Shown here: positions 20,635 through 29,649 of the stretch, piece after piece
Layout: the number at the start of each line of letters is the position of its first letter
How positions within the stretch are numbered: position 1 is the first letter of the stretch
NCBI RefSeq assembly: GCF_009469615.1
Contig: NZ_SSXX01000005.1
Span: 62,001 to 126,000, forward strand
Length of the DNA stretch: 64,000 nt
Direction: 5' to 3'
From: Dechloromonas sp. H13
Lineage (GTDB): Bacteria > Pseudomonadota > Gammaproteobacteria > Burkholderiales > Rhodocyclaceae
The notes under the pieces: model-generated
Told to the model about the DNA's origin: nothing
Seen by the model: only the letters and a program-made list of their open reading frames with translations
Database searches by the model: none
Position numbers and translations under genes: made by a program

Positions 20635-21900
20635 TTATTCTTCGCCGCGCCTGCCGAGCTTCACATCGAGCTGCTTCAACTTGCGGTAGAGGTGCGTGCG
20701 CTCCAGCCCGGAACGCTCCGCCAGTTTCGTCATATTGCCACCTTCGAGCCGCAAATGGTGCTCGAAATAGAGTTTTTCGAAGGCATCGCGCGCCTCGCGC
20801 AAGGGCTGGTCGAGCAACGGGGCCAGCGAGGCCAGTTCGTGCTCTGCCGCCTGCTCCTGCGGCATCACGCGCTGCACGTCGTCGGCCGTGATCTCCTCAT
20901 CCAGCGAGGTCAGCGCCAGGTTGCGGACCAGCGCGTAGAGATCGCTCCAGCTCGCTTCCGGGCGGCTGTGCCAGGGCTGGGTACGCAGCGCGTTGAGCGC
21001 GCCAGTCGAGAAACGCCGCGGCTGGACTTCGCCGCGTTCGACGAAGTTGGTCAGCAGCAGGCCGGCGATTTCCGGCAGTTCGTCGGCATGGCCGGCGAGC
21101 GACGGCAGCGCCACCCACACTTCGGCCAGGCGCGCCAGCAGCTTGCCGTCCCAGCCGGCCTCGCCGAGCGCGGCGAGGGGTGTGACGGTAGCCGCGACGA
21201 GCTGCAGATTGAGCCTTTCCAGACGGTCGACCGCAAACGCCAGGTTCATCTGCTGCATCTTGCCGAGCGCCGCCAGGTCCGGCACGAACAGCACGCCGCC
21301 GCCCAGCTTCTCGAGCATTTCCTGGGTCAGCGCGCTGCTCACGCCGGACAGGTCGAGCCACGGCGCGCGCGGCGCCTTCAGGGTACGCGCGCAGATTTCG
21401 GCCATGCCGCCGACGGCGCCCTTGAGCAGCAGCAGCGGCGCCTTGGCCGCCGCCTGTTCGAGGCGACGGCGGAATTCCTTGACCATCGTCGAGCGCCCGA
21501 AGGCTTCCAGCGTCAGCGGCGGCCGCTGCGCCGGGGTGTCGTGCTTGAGCGCCTTCTGCACCGTCGACAGCAGCTTCTGCAGGGCGATCGGCTTTTCGAG
21601 GAAATCGAAGGCGCCGAAGCGCGTTGCCTCGACCGCCGTATCGATCGTGCCGTGGCCGGACATCATGACCACCGGCATGTTGAGATGGCCGCCGGCATGC
21701 CACTCCTTGAGCAGCGAAATGCCGTCGGTGTCGGGCATCCAGATGTCGAGCAGCACCAGGTCGGGGCGCAGCTCGCCGCGGATGCGGCGCGCCGCCGTGG
21801 CGTTTTCCGCCAGCCGCACGTCGTAGCCCTCGTCGATCAGGATTTCCGACAGCAGTTCGCGGATGCCGACTTCGTCGTCAACGACCAGAATGATTGCCAT
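20635..21900 (-). CDS. ntrX: NtrX-like response regulator with degenerate AAA+ domain
   Basis: 421 residues. The receiver is intact (VVDDE, phosphoacceptor in VLLDIWMPDTDG, MSGHGT, KP). The C-terminal Fis-type helix-turn-helix is intact (GGNMTKLAERSGLERTHLYR). The middle occupies the place of a sigma-54 AAA+ domain but has no Walker A P-loop: LLLLKGAVGGMAEICART stands where ESGTGKE should be. It also has no GAFTGA loop and no DE Walker B (VLFVPDLAAL). It probably binds DNA without ATP-driven sigma-54 activation. Overlaps ntrY by 23 bases. Confidence 0.85.
   Translation of the reverse strand: MAIILVVDDEVGIRELLSEILIDEGYDVRLAENATAARRIRGELRPDLVLLDIWMPDTDGISLLKEWHAGGHLNMPVVMMSGHGTIDTAVEATRFGAFDFLEKPIALQKLLSTVQKALKHDTPAQRPPLTLEAFGRSTMVKEFRRRLEQAAAKAPLLLLKGAVGGMAEICARTLKAPRAPWLDLSGVSSALTQEMLEKLGGGVLFVPDLAALGKMQQMNLAFAVDRLERLNLQLVAATVTPLAALGEAGWDGKLLARLAEVWVALPSLAGHADELPEIAGLLLTNFVERGEVQPRRFSTGALNALRTQPWHSRPEASWSDLYALVRNLALTSLDEEITADDVQRVMPQEQAAEHELASLAPLLDQPLREARDAFEKLYFEHHLRLEGGNMTKLAERSGLERTHLYRKLKQLDVKLGRRGEE
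21207..21234 (-). repeat. GCGGTCGAC element, copy in ntrX
   Basis: Reverse core GTCGACCGC at 21226-21234; weaker A/T tracts (ATT near 21208 and TTT near 21215). Confidence 0.5.
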
Positions 21901-24031
21901 GCTTCGCTTCCTCCTTCACCAGGGGCAGGTGGATGTCGATCCGCGCGCCGCCCTCCGGTGCATTGCTGATTTCGATGCTGCCCTGGTGTTCGTCGACGAT
22001 CTTCTTGACGATGGGCAGGCCGAGGCCCGTGCCGCGGGCCTTGGTGGTGACATAGGGTTCGAAGATGCGCGGCAGCAGCTCGACCGGGAATCCGGGGCCG
22101 TTGTCGGCGATCAGCAGGCGCGCCCGGCCGCCGGCCAGCTCGGTGACGATGCGGATGTGCGCCGCCGCCCGCCCTTCGAGCGCGTCTTCCGAGTTGCGCA
22201 ACAGGTTGTGGATGACCTGGCGTAGCTGCGTGGCGTCGCCGAGGACCGGTGGCAGGTCGGCGGCGAGGTGGATGTCGATGGTCGCCGACGAGCTCTCGTA
22301 GAGGCCGAGCACCTCACCGATCAGTTCGTTGAGGTCGAGCGGGGCGACCTCCGGCACCGGCAGCCGGGCGTAGTCGCGGAAATCGTCGACCATGCGCTTC
22401 ATCGCCTGCACCTGGTTGATGATCATCTGCGTGCCGCGCGCCAGCATCTCGGCATCGCCGTTCGCCAGCTTGCCGGCCAGCTTGAACTGCAGGCGCTCGG
22501 CGGAAAGCTGGATCGGCGTCAGCGGATTCTTGATCTCGTGCGCCAGGCGGCGGGCCACCTCGCCCCAGGCCGCGCTGCGCTGGGCGGCGACGATGCGTGT
22601 CACGTCGTCGAAGACGACGACGTCGCCGCCGCCGCTCGCCTCCGGCAGGCGCGAGCCGCGCAGCAGCAGCACCTGCGGCATGCCGTTGACCCGCTCCAGT
22701 TCGAGCTGGGCCTGCCACTCGGCGTCCTGCGAGGCCGCGAAATGGTCGCGGATGAACTGGCCGAGAAGGTTCTGGCGGGGCCAGGCGTCGGTCGCCTCGC
22801 CGATCAGGCCGAGGAAATCGTCGTCGAGGATCGACAATGCGCTCTCGTTGACCGTGCGCAGTACGAAATGGCGGTCGAAGACCATCACGCCGGCCGACAG
22901 GTTGGCGAGGATCGATTCCAGATAGCCGCGCGCCGACTCCAGTTCCGCCCGGTGGCGCTCGGTCTCGCGGCGGGCGTCGTCGAGCTGGCGCGTCATGCGG
23001 CTGAACGACTGGGTCAGGACCCCCAGCTCGTCGCGGCTGTAGACTGCCTGGCGCGGCGAGAAGTCGCCCTGGGCCACGGCCTGCGTTCCCTCGGCCAGCA
23101 TCGACAGCGGCGCCGACAGGCGCCGGGTCATGACGAAGGCCAGGGCGAAGGCGCCGAACAGCGCGACGAGCACGGTCAACGTCAGCGTCAGGGCATAGAT
23201 CCGGGTCAGCCCCTGACGTGCCAGCTGCAACTCCTGATAGTCGCGATAGACGACCTGGACGGCGTCGGCGTCATGTGCGAGCGAGGGCGGCACCGGCTGG
23301 ATCAATTGCAGGATGCGCGGCTCCTCGAAGACGGTGCGCGCCGACACCGGCACCAGAACGCGCAGGTAGAGGCGGCCGCCCTCGCCGTCGACCGCGGTCA
23401 CCGCGCGCGCATTGCGCGCCTGCTTGAGTTGCGCCTGCGTCGGCTGGTCGGGCAGCGGGTCGCCGATTTCGCTGCTGGCGCTGGCCAGCAGCTTGCCGCC
23501 CAATGTATAGAGCGCGGCCGACTGCACGCCGCGCTGCTCACGCAGGCGCAGCAGGGCCGAGCGGCGGCCGGATTCGCGCAGTTCGGAGAGCTCGTCGGCC
23601 ATCGCGTGCCCCTTATCGGTCAGGTCGGCGAGCAGCGAATCGAGCGCCGAACGGCCGAGCTGCAGGCCGGATTCCAGAGCCTTTTCGACGCGCACGTCGA
23701 ACCAGCTTTCGATCGAGCGCGTGACGAACTGCACCGACACGCCATAGACCAGCGCCCCGGGCAGCACGGCGATGATCCCGAACATCAGCATCAGGCGCAG
23801 CTTGAGCCGGGCGCCGAAAATCTGGCTGCGGTAGTCGCGCCACAGCGAGCGCAGCTGCCAGCTGACGAGACCGACCATGGCCAGCGCCAGCACCGCGTTG
23901 AGGCCGATCAGCAGCGGGTAGTGGCGGGTGAAGATGGCGGTGTTGGCTGCCGTGGACATCAGCAGCAGGAACCAGACGATGGCGCCGAGGGTGCCCGCCA
24001 CCGCGCCGCCGACGGCGACGAAGCGCTTCAC
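21878..24031 (-). CDS. ntrY: NtrY-like membrane sensor histidine kinase
   Basis: About 717 residues. Two to three N-terminal membrane helices, a periplasmic sensor region and another membrane helix (YALTLTLTVLVALFGAFALA). HAMP, PAS (ILANLSAGVMVFDRHFVLR), the H-box HEIKNPLTPIQLSAERLQ, and the N and G boxes (NLLRNSEDA, IADNGPGF, GTGLGLPIVKKI) follow. Partner of the adjacent NtrX. The start is taken as GTG 24031, which overlaps the DUF4390 stop. Confidence 0.92.
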   Translation of the reverse strand: MKRFVAVGGAVAGTLGAIVWFLLLMSTAANTAIFTRHYPLLIGLNAVLALAMVGLVSWQLRSLWRDYRSQIFGARLKLRLMLMFGIIAVLPGALVYGVSVQFVTRSIESWFDVRVEKALESGLQLGRSALDSLLADLTDKGHAMADELSELRESGRRSALLRLREQRGVQSAALYTLGGKLLASASSEIGDPLPDQPTQAQLKQARNARAVTAVDGEGGRLYLRVLVPVSARTVFEEPRILQLIQPVPPSLAHDADAVQVVYRDYQELQLARQGLTRIYALTLTLTVLVALFGAFALAFVMTRRLSAPLSMLAEGTQAVAQGDFSPRQAVYSRDELGVLTQSFSRMTRQLDDARRETERHRAELESARGYLESILANLSAGVMVFDRHFVLRTVNESALSILDDDFLGLIGEATDAWPRQNLLGQFIRDHFAASQDAEWQAQLELERVNGMPQVLLLRGSRLPEASGGGDVVVFDDVTRIVAAQRSAAWGEVARRLAHEIKNPLTPIQLSAERLQFKLAGKLANGDAEMLARGTQMIINQVQAMKRMVDDFRDYARLPVPEVAPLDLNELIGEVLGLYESSSATIDIHLAADLPPVLGDATQLRQVIHNLLRNSEDALEGRAAAHIRIVTELAGGRARLLIADNGPGFPVELLPRIFEPYVTTKARGTGLGLPIVKKIVDEHQGSIEISNAPEGGARIDIHLPLVKEEAKHGNHSGR

Positions 24032-24606
24032 CGGGCCTCCGCCGGCATGGTCGCCTGCCAGGTCTTCCAGTCGGAAGAGAGATTCCAGTCCTTGTTGCCG
24101 AGCGCGCTGATCTGGAAGGGGCGCGGCAGCTGATTGATGTCGAGCCGCAGGCGCAGGGCCGCCGTGTAGGTTTCGCCCGGACGCACAACCGGGTTGCCGT
24201 CGGCCGCCCTTTCGATCACCACCCAGTTGCGCAGGCGGGACAGGACGCGCAGGGCTTCCGACAGCGAGTCGAAGGACTGGTGCAGGCCGCCGGTCGACAG
24301 GCGGTACTGGCGGGTCAGCGCATGATAGGAAAGGCGGTAGGTCTGGCTGCGGCTGACCACCTTCTCGTCCAGCCAGTACCAGCGCGGGCGGGTGAGCTCG
24401 AACTCGGCGACGAAATGGAGGACGACGCCCTTGGTCACCGCCTCCTCGAGCCGCTGGTTGAGATCGAAACCGAAATCGGCGGAAAGGACGTAGCCGTCGT
24501 CGCCGGCGACGATCTGCGGATTGGCGATCTCGATTTCGGCCGCCAGCGCCAGCGCCGGCGCCCAGACCAGGCACGCCAGCAGCCAGAGCCGCAGGCGCTC
24601 AAGCAC
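24028..24606 (-). CDS. DUF4390-family exported protein
   Basis: About 192 residues from GTG 24606 (an in-frame ATG at 24639 is an alternative deeper inside rsmB). A signal peptide ends near ALALAAE. The mature protein has beta-rich segments such as WYWLDEKVV and TYRLSYHALTRQYRL, which are hallmarks of DUF4390. The role is unknown, but the gene is conserved between rsmB and ntrYX in betaproteobacteria, so a link to envelope sensing by NtrY is a reasonable inference. Confidence 0.8.
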   Translation of the reverse strand: MLERLRLWLLACLVWAPALALAAEIEIANPQIVAGDDGYVLSADFGFDLNQRLEEAVTKGVVLHFVAEFELTRPRWYWLDEKVVSRSQTYRLSYHALTRQYRLSTGGLHQSFDSLSEALRVLSRLRNWVVIERAADGNPVVRPGETYTAALRLRLDINQLPRPFQISALGNKDWNLSSDWKTWQATMPAEAR

Positions 24607-25858
24607 GTTTTTCGAGGCGGCAGTAGAAGAAGCCATCATGGTCGGCAGTCGGCAGAATCTGTTCCTCGTGGTCGCGCCGGGCATCCGGGCGGGTCGCCAG
24701 AAAACGCCTGATCTGTTCGCCATTTTCCTCGGGGAAGACGGAACAGGTGGCGTACAGCAGTTTACCCCCGGGCCGCACGACCTGCCACAGGGCGTCGAGA
24801 ATCCGCGCCTGCGTCGCCGCGAAGCCGGCGACGTCGGCGTCGCGGCGCAGCCACTTGGCATCCGGGTTGCGGCGCACGACGCCGCTCGCCGTGCACGGCA
24901 CGTCGGCGAGCACCGCATCGAACGGCCTTCCGTCCCACCAGCCGGCGGGGCGGGCGCAATCGGCCGCCTTGAGCGAGGCCTGCAGCCCGAGGCGCGCCAG
25001 GTTCTCGGCAATGCGCCGGCAGCGCGCCGGCTTGAGGTCGAGCGCCAGCAGGTCGAGGTCGGCGCGCTCCAGCAGATGGGCGGTCTTGCCGCCCGGCGCC
25101 GCGCAGGCGTCGAGCACGCGGCTGCCGGGCGCCGGGTCGAGGAGCAGCGCCGCCTGCTGCGCGCCGGGATCCTGCACCGAGACGAGGCCGGCGGCGAAGC
25201 CCGGCAGGCGTTCGACGGGCAGCGGCCGCCCGAGCATGAGACCGGCCTCGCCGACCGGTGTCGCGGCGAGGCCGGCGGCCGCCAGGCTCGCCTGGTAGGC
25301 GGCGCGCGTCGTGCGCCGCAGATTGACGCGCAGCGCCATCGGCGGCGGCCCGTTGCCGGCGGCGACGATCGCCGGCCAGTCCGCCGGGTAGGCCGCCTGC
25401 AGGCGGCGCAGCCACCACTCGGGATGGCAGGCGGCGGCGACCGGGTCGGCGGCCGCGGCGGCGAGCAGCGTTTCCCGCTGCCGCAGAAAATTGCGCAGGA
25501 CGCCGTTGACCAGGCCGCGGAAGCGCCCGCCGGCCAGCTCCCCGGCCGCCGCGACGGCCTGGTCGACCACCGTGTGCGCCACTTCCGGCCGCGTTTCCAG
25601 ACGGTACAGCGCGACCAGCAGCAGGGCGTGCACTTCCGGCGTGGCGAGCGGTTTGGCCAGCAATTGCGCGAGCATGAAGTCGCCGCGCCCGAACTGGCGC
25701 AGGCTGCCATAGACCAGATCCTGCACCGCCGGCCGCGCCGCGGCATCGACGCGCGCCAGCAGGCCGTCGGCCAGGCTCTGTCCAGCGCCGACGGCGGCGT
25801 CGATGCGGGCGGCGTGCAGCAGGGCGTAAGCCAGGGAATCGGGGGGCAGGCGGGACAT
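24599..25858 (-). CDS. rsmB: 16S rRNA m5C967 methyltransferase RsmB (Sun/Fmu)
   Basis: 419 residues: N-terminal NusB-like RNA-binding domain (about 1 to 140) and a Rossmann methyltransferase. The SAM loop is LDACAAPGGKTAHLLE, motif IV with the first catalytic Cys is DVPCTASGVVRRNPD, and motif VI with the nucleophilic Cys is LLYATCSVFPEEN. It methylates C967 of 16S rRNA. First gene of the rsmB-DUF4390-ntrYX run. Confidence 0.95.
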   Translation of the reverse strand: MSRLPPDSLAYALLHAARIDAAVGAGQSLADGLLARVDAAARPAVQDLVYGSLRQFGRGDFMLAQLLAKPLATPEVHALLLVALYRLETRPEVAHTVVDQAVAAAGELAGGRFRGLVNGVLRNFLRQRETLLAAAAADPVAAACHPEWWLRRLQAAYPADWPAIVAAGNGPPPMALRVNLRRTTRAAYQASLAAAGLAATPVGEAGLMLGRPLPVERLPGFAAGLVSVQDPGAQQAALLLDPAPGSRVLDACAAPGGKTAHLLERADLDLLALDLKPARCRRIAENLARLGLQASLKAADCARPAGWWDGRPFDAVLADVPCTASGVVRRNPDAKWLRRDADVAGFAATQARILDALWQVVRPGGKLLYATCSVFPEENGEQIRRFLATRPDARRDHEEQILPTADHDGFFYCRLEKRA

Positions 25859-25892
25859 AGGCCGCGATTATCGCACGCGGCATAATGGCGTC

Positions 25893-26780
25893 ATGCGTCC
25901 GTTGCTCGCCGCCCTGTGCCTTCTGTTCTTTCCGCCCCTCGCCGAAGCCTGGAACGCGGCCGGCCACCGGCTGGTCGCGGTGATCGCCTGGGAGCAACTG
26001 TCGCCGGCCAGCCGCGAATTCATCGCCGCCGCCCTCGCCCGCCATCCCGACCACCCGCGCTGGGTCGACCGGGCGCGCACCGCCGACCCCGGCGCCATCT
26101 TCGCCGAGGCCGCCACCTGGCCCGACGACTCCCGCAACGATCCCCGCTTTTACGACGAAACGCGCGATGCCGCGACGCCGGCGTTGCCCGGCCTGCCCGA
26201 CACGGCGCGCCACAAGCGCTGGCATTACGTCGATGTCGACCGCCACGGACGCGTCGTGGACGGCGAGGCGGACCGCCAGATCGAGCGCCTGAGCACCCTG
26301 CTGCGGTCGACCGGCAAAAAGGACGAAATTTCGTATGCCCTGCCCTGGCTGGCGCATCTGGTCGCCGATCTCCACCAGCCGCTGCATGCCGGCCGCCACG
26401 ACGACGAGGGCGGCAACACCGTCGAGATCGAGAACCCGTTCAACAGGCGCCTGCCCTTCACCAGCCTCCACCTTTACTGGGACGACCTGCCCGGCCCGCC
26501 CTGGCTGCGCGGTGCCCGCCTGCAGAAGAACGCCGAGCGCCTGCGCGCCGGGCACCCGCCGCCGACGCCGGGCGACGTCGCGACGTGGCGCACTGAAAGC
26601 CATGCCCTGCTCGCCGTCGCCTACCCGACGGCCGCCGGCAGCCTGTTGCCGATCGTCAGCGAGGACTTCCACCGCCAGGCACGCGCCGTTGCCGACCGCC
26701 GCATCGTCGACGCCGGCTACCGCCTCGGCTGGCTGCTGGAGGCCGACATCGCCGCTCGCGTTTCACGTGAAACCCAATAG
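25893..26780 (+). CDS. Exported S1/P1-type zinc nuclease
   Basis: 295 residues. The signal peptide ends LAEA, leaving Trp as residue 1 of the mature protein, which is a zinc ligand through its N-terminus in this family. Other ligand motifs are WNAAGHRLVAVIAW, WPDDSRND, RHKRWHYVDVD, HLVADLHQPLHAG and GGNTVEIENP. It would degrade single-stranded nucleic acid outside the cytoplasm. The final codons contain a perfect parS palindrome. Confidence 0.9.
   Translation: MRPLLAALCLLFFPPLAEAWNAAGHRLVAVIAWEQLSPASREFIAAALARHPDHPRWVDRARTADPGAIFAEAATWPDDSRNDPRFYDETRDAATPALPGLPDTARHKRWHYVDVDRHGRVVDGEADRQIERLSTLLRSTGKKDEISYALPWLAHLVADLHQPLHAGRHDDEGGNTVEIENPFNRRLPFTSLHLYWDDLPGPPWLRGARLQKNAERLRAGHPPPTPGDVATWRTESHALLAVAYPTAAGSLLPIVSEDFHRQARAVADRRIVDAGYRLGWLLEADIAARVSRETQ
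26303..26332 (+). repeat. GCGGTCGAC element, copy in S1/P1 nuclease gene
   Basis: Core at 26303-26311, A/T tracts AAAAA (26316-26320) and AAATTT (26326-26331). Here the core is read as Arg-Ser-Thr, another coding phase. Confidence 0.75.
26760..26773. other. parS centromere site 2 (perfect core)
   Basis: GTTTCACGTGAAAC, the exact palindromic ParB-binding core, inside the last codons of the S1/P1 nuclease gene (read RVSRETQ). Confidence 0.93.
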
Positions 26781-26789
26781 AATCGCGAC

Positions 26790-27182
26790 ATGAATGGCCT
26801 GCACCTGATCGCCGACCTGCACGACTGCCGCTGCGCGCCGCGCTTCCTGCTCGACGCGCCGGGCCTCGAGGCATTCTGCGTCACCGCCTGCACGCGCCAC
26901 GGCCTGACCGTCGTCGGCCGCCTGTTCCACCCCTTCCGCGATGCGCGCGGCCGGCCGGCCGGCGTCACCGGCACCGTCGTGCTGGCCGAGTCGCACCTCG
27001 CCGTTCACACCTGGCCGGAAGTCGCCGGCGTCACGCTCGACGTCTATGTCTGCAATTTCAGCGGCGACAACAGCGCCCGGGCGCAGGCGCTGTTCACCGA
27101 AGTCGTCGCCGCCTTCGCGCCGGGCCGGCTGCAAAAAAAAGAGGTGGCACGCGGCCACCTCGCTCCACCTCCCCGCGCCTAA
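26790..27182 (+). CDS. speD: S-adenosylmethionine decarboxylase proenzyme SpeD
   Basis: 130 residues, prokaryotic class. The self-cleavage site is in [14 protein letters not shown], where the Ser becomes the pyruvoyl cofactor. A catalytic Cys lies in [12 protein letters not shown]. It supplies decarboxylated SAM for spermidine synthesis. The C-terminal tail [13 protein letters not shown] is encoded by DNA that doubles as the terminator of the convergent htpX gene, and the two stop codons overlap. Confidence 0.92.
   Translation: MNGLHLIADLHDCRCAPRFLLDAPGLEAFCVTACTRHGLTVVGRLFHPFRDARGRPAGVTGTVVLAESHLAVHTWPEVAGVTLDVYVCNFSGDNSARAQALFTEVVAAFAPGRLQKKEVARGHLAPPPRA
27133..27161 (-). terminator. Intrinsic terminator of htpX inside speD
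   Basis: On the minus strand GAGGTGGC and GCCACCTC (8-bp arms at 27141-27161, 5-nt loop) are followed by eight T (27133-27140). It begins about 18 bases after the htpX stop and lies wholly inside the speD coding region. Confidence 0.85.
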
Positions 27183-28024
27183 CGCGCCAGCGCGCGCAGG
27201 CGGGCGATGCGCTCCTCGGTCGGCGGGTGGGTCGAGAACAGGCCCTTGATGCCGCCCGCCGAGAGCGGGTTGAGGATCATCATCTGCGCCGTTTCCGGGT
27301 GTGCCTCGGCCGGCCCCATCGGGATGCGGCCTTCGGCGTACATCTGGATCTTGCCCAGGGCGTCGGCCAGGGCGTCCGGATCGCCGCTGATCTCGGCGCC
27401 GCCGCGGTCCGCCTCGTATTCGCGGGCGCGCGAGATGGCCATCTGGATCAGGCTGGCCGCCAGCGGCGCCAGCAGGGCCACGGCGATGGTGGCAAGCGGG
27501 TTGGCCGGGCGGCCGTCGCTGCCGCGCCCGCCGAAGAACATCGCGAAGTTGGCGAGCGCCGAGATGGCGCCGGCCATCGTCGCCGAGATAGTCGAGATCA
27601 GGATGTCGCGATGCGCAACGTGCGCCAGCTCGTGCGCCATGACGCCGCGCAGTTCGCGCGCCGACAGCAGCTGCAGGATGCCGGTGGTCGCCGCCACCGC
27701 GGCATGCTCCGGATTGCGCCCGGTGGCGAAGGCGTTCGGCTGGTGCTCGTCGATGATATACACGCGCGGCATCGGCAGGTTGGCGCGCTGCGCCAGCTCG
27801 CGCACCATGTTGTAGAACTGCGGGGCGCTGGTTTCGTCGACCTCCTGGGCGTTGTACATCTTCAACACCATCTTGTCGGAGAACCAATAGGAAAACACGT
27901 TCATCGCGCCGCCGAAAACGAGCGCCATCAGCATGCCCTGCTGACCGCCGAGCATGCCGCCGACGATGCCGAACAGCGCCATGATGGCCGCCATCAGCAT
28001 GGCCGTCTTCACCCAGTTGAACAT
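27179..28024 (-). CDS. htpX: Membrane zinc metalloprotease HtpX
   Basis: 281 residues with four hydrophobic segments, two near the N-terminus. The zinc motif is [10 protein letters not shown], with the third ligand in [10 protein letters not shown]. It is a stress-related inner-membrane protease that helps remove misfolded membrane proteins. Monocistronic by appearance, with its own terminator in the convergent speD gene. Confidence 0.95.
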   Translation of the reverse strand: MFNWVKTAMLMAAIMALFGIVGGMLGGQQGMLMALVFGGAMNVFSYWFSDKMVLKMYNAQEVDETSAPQFYNMVRELAQRANLPMPRVYIIDEHQPNAFATGRNPEHAAVAATTGILQLLSARELRGVMAHELAHVAHRDILISTISATMAGAISALANFAMFFGGRGSDGRPANPLATIAVALLAPLAASLIQMAISRAREYEADRGGAEISGDPDALADALGKIQMYAEGRIPMGPAEAHPETAQMMILNPLSAGGIKGLFSTHPPTEERIARLRALAR

Positions 28025-28082
28025 TTCGAGCCTCCTCGCGGCTATCGCATCTTTCGTTAAATAGTGCCGCCGCCGGCCGATT

Positions 28083-29006
28083 TCAAGCCGGCAGGTCGAA
28101 GCGGTCGCCGGCCTTCAGCGGGTGGCCAGCGAGAAAATCGCGGACCGCCAGGCGCTTGCCACCGGCCTTCTGCAACTCGCTGACGGCCAGCGCGCCGCTG
28201 CCGCAAGCGACGACGATGCTGTCGCGGTCGACGCGCAAAATCCGCCCGATTTCACCGCCATCGGCAAGCGGCACGGCACGCCACAGCTTGACCGTCTGCC
28301 CGGCGAACTGCGCCTGCGCACCGGGAAACGGATTGAAGGCGCGGATGTGGCGATCCAGTTCGGCGGCACTGCGCGACCAGTCGATCAGCGCTTCCGCCTT
28401 GTCGATCTTCTGCGCGTAGGTGACGCCGGCGGCCGGCTGCGGTTCGCCCGGCAGCGGCAGCTTGCCCAGCGCCTCGACCACCAGCCGGGCACCGAGCTCG
28501 GCGAGACGGTCATGCAGGGTCGCGCCGGTCTCGGCGGCGGCGATCGGGAAGGCGCCGCGCAGCAGCACCGGGCCGGTATCCAGCCCGGCTTCCATCTGCA
28601 TGATGCAGACGCCGGTTTCCGCGTCACCGGCCAGCAGCGCCCGCTGGATGGGCGCCGCCCCGCGCCAGCGCGGCAGCAGCGAGGCATGGATGTTGAGGCA
28701 ACCGAAACGCGGCAGGTCGAGCACCGCCTGTGGCAGGATCAGGCCGTAGGCAGCGACCACCATGACCTCGGCACCGACCGCGGCAAGCTGCGCCTGCACC
28801 GCCGCATCCCTGAGGGTCGGCGGCTGGAAGACGGCGATGCCGTTTTCCAGCGCCAGCCGCTTGACCGGCGACGGCTGCAGGGCCATGCCGCGCCCGGCCG
28901 GGCGGTCGGGCTGGGTGAGCACCAGCGCCACCTCGTGCCCGGCGGCGACGATCGCCCGCAGGGCCTGCGCGGCGAAATCCGGCGTCCCGGCGAAAATCAG
29001 CCTCAC
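28083..29006 (-). CDS. fmt: Methionyl-tRNA formyltransferase Fmt
   Basis: 307 residues. [18 protein letters not shown], the formyl-folate site [17 protein letters not shown] and [21 protein letters not shown] are diagnostic, followed by the C-terminal tRNA-binding domain. It formylates initiator Met-tRNA. Its start overlaps the def stop by four bases, the classical def-fmt operon. Confidence 0.97.
   Translation of the reverse strand: MRLIFAGTPDFAAQALRAIVAAGHEVALVLTQPDRPAGRGMALQPSPVKRLALENGIAVFQPPTLRDAAVQAQLAAVGAEVMVVAAYGLILPQAVLDLPRFGCLNIHASLLPRWRGAAPIQRALLAGDAETGVCIMQMEAGLDTGPVLLRGAFPIAAAETGATLHDRLAELGARLVVEALGKLPLPGEPQPAAGVTYAQKIDKAEALIDWSRSAAELDRHIRAFNPFPGAQAQFAGQTVKLWRAVPLADGGEIGRILRVDRDSIVVACGSGALAVSELQKAGGKRLAVRDFLAGHPLKAGDRFDLPA
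28224..28252 (+). repeat. GCGGTCGAC element, copy in fmt
   Basis: Core at 28224-28232, tracts AAAAT (28237-28241) and ATTT (28249-28252). Read on the gene strand as Val-Asp-Arg; the peptide LRVDRDS is shared with the unrelated PriA and ApbE copies. Confidence 0.75.
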
Positions 29007-29506
29007 GCGGTGACCCGCGCCTGCTTGGCGAGCTTGTTGCGGATGCGGGTCTGTTTGAGCTGCGAAAGATGGTCGACGAAGACCTTGCCGTTGAGGTGGT
29101 CGATCTCATGCTGGATGCACACCGCGAGCAGCCCTTCGGCGACCAGGCTGCGCGTTTCGCCGTCGACGTCCCGGTAATGGACGGTGACCCGCTCGGCGCG
29201 CGCCACCTTCTCGAAAATGCCGGGCACCGACAGGCAGCCCTCCTCGCCTTCCTGCTCGCCCTGCAATTCGTCGAGGCACGGATTGATCAGCGCGAGCAAC
29301 TGGTTTCGTTCCTCCGAGACATCGATCACGACGATCTGCTTGTGCACATCGACCTGGGTGGCCGCCAGGCCGATGCCCGGCGCTTCGTACATGGTTTCGG
29401 CCATATCCGCGATCAGCTGGCGGACGGAATCGTCGATCTTGGTGACCGGCGCGGCAATCTTTTTCAAACGCGGGTCGGGGAAACGCAAAATGGGTAGAAG
29501 AGCCAT
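29003..29506 (-). CDS. def: Peptide deformylase Def
   Basis: 167 residues with all three PDF motifs: [18 protein letters not shown] (Cys zinc ligand) and [14 protein letters not shown] (two His ligands and catalytic Glu). It removes the N-formyl group from nascent proteins. Upstream of fmt in one operon and divergent from the LysM gene. Confidence 0.97.
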   Translation of the reverse strand: MALLPILRFPDPRLKKIAAPVTKIDDSVRQLIADMAETMYEAPGIGLAATQVDVHKQIVVIDVSEERNQLLALINPCLDELQGEQEGEEGCLSVPGIFEKVARAERVTVHYRDVDGETRSLVAEGLLAVCIQHEIDHLNGKVFVDHLSQLKQTRIRNKLAKQARVTA

Positions 29507-29649
29507 GAGAAGTACCGAAAAAAGCTTGCTCGCTTAAGTTATTACGTGCAGAATCTAAAGCAATTCCAGAGATATGGAAGCGGGTTTGCCTGCCATGGAT
29601 AGGACCGTGACGGCAGCTCCGTGTTCCGTCGGCACGTGAGGTTACGACT

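Noticed and set aside
13011..26243. Core matches at 13011, 14976, 16225, 23387 and 26235 as full elements
   Set aside because: They have the 9-mer but weak or no A/T tracts, so they were counted only in the core tally and not listed as separate repeats.
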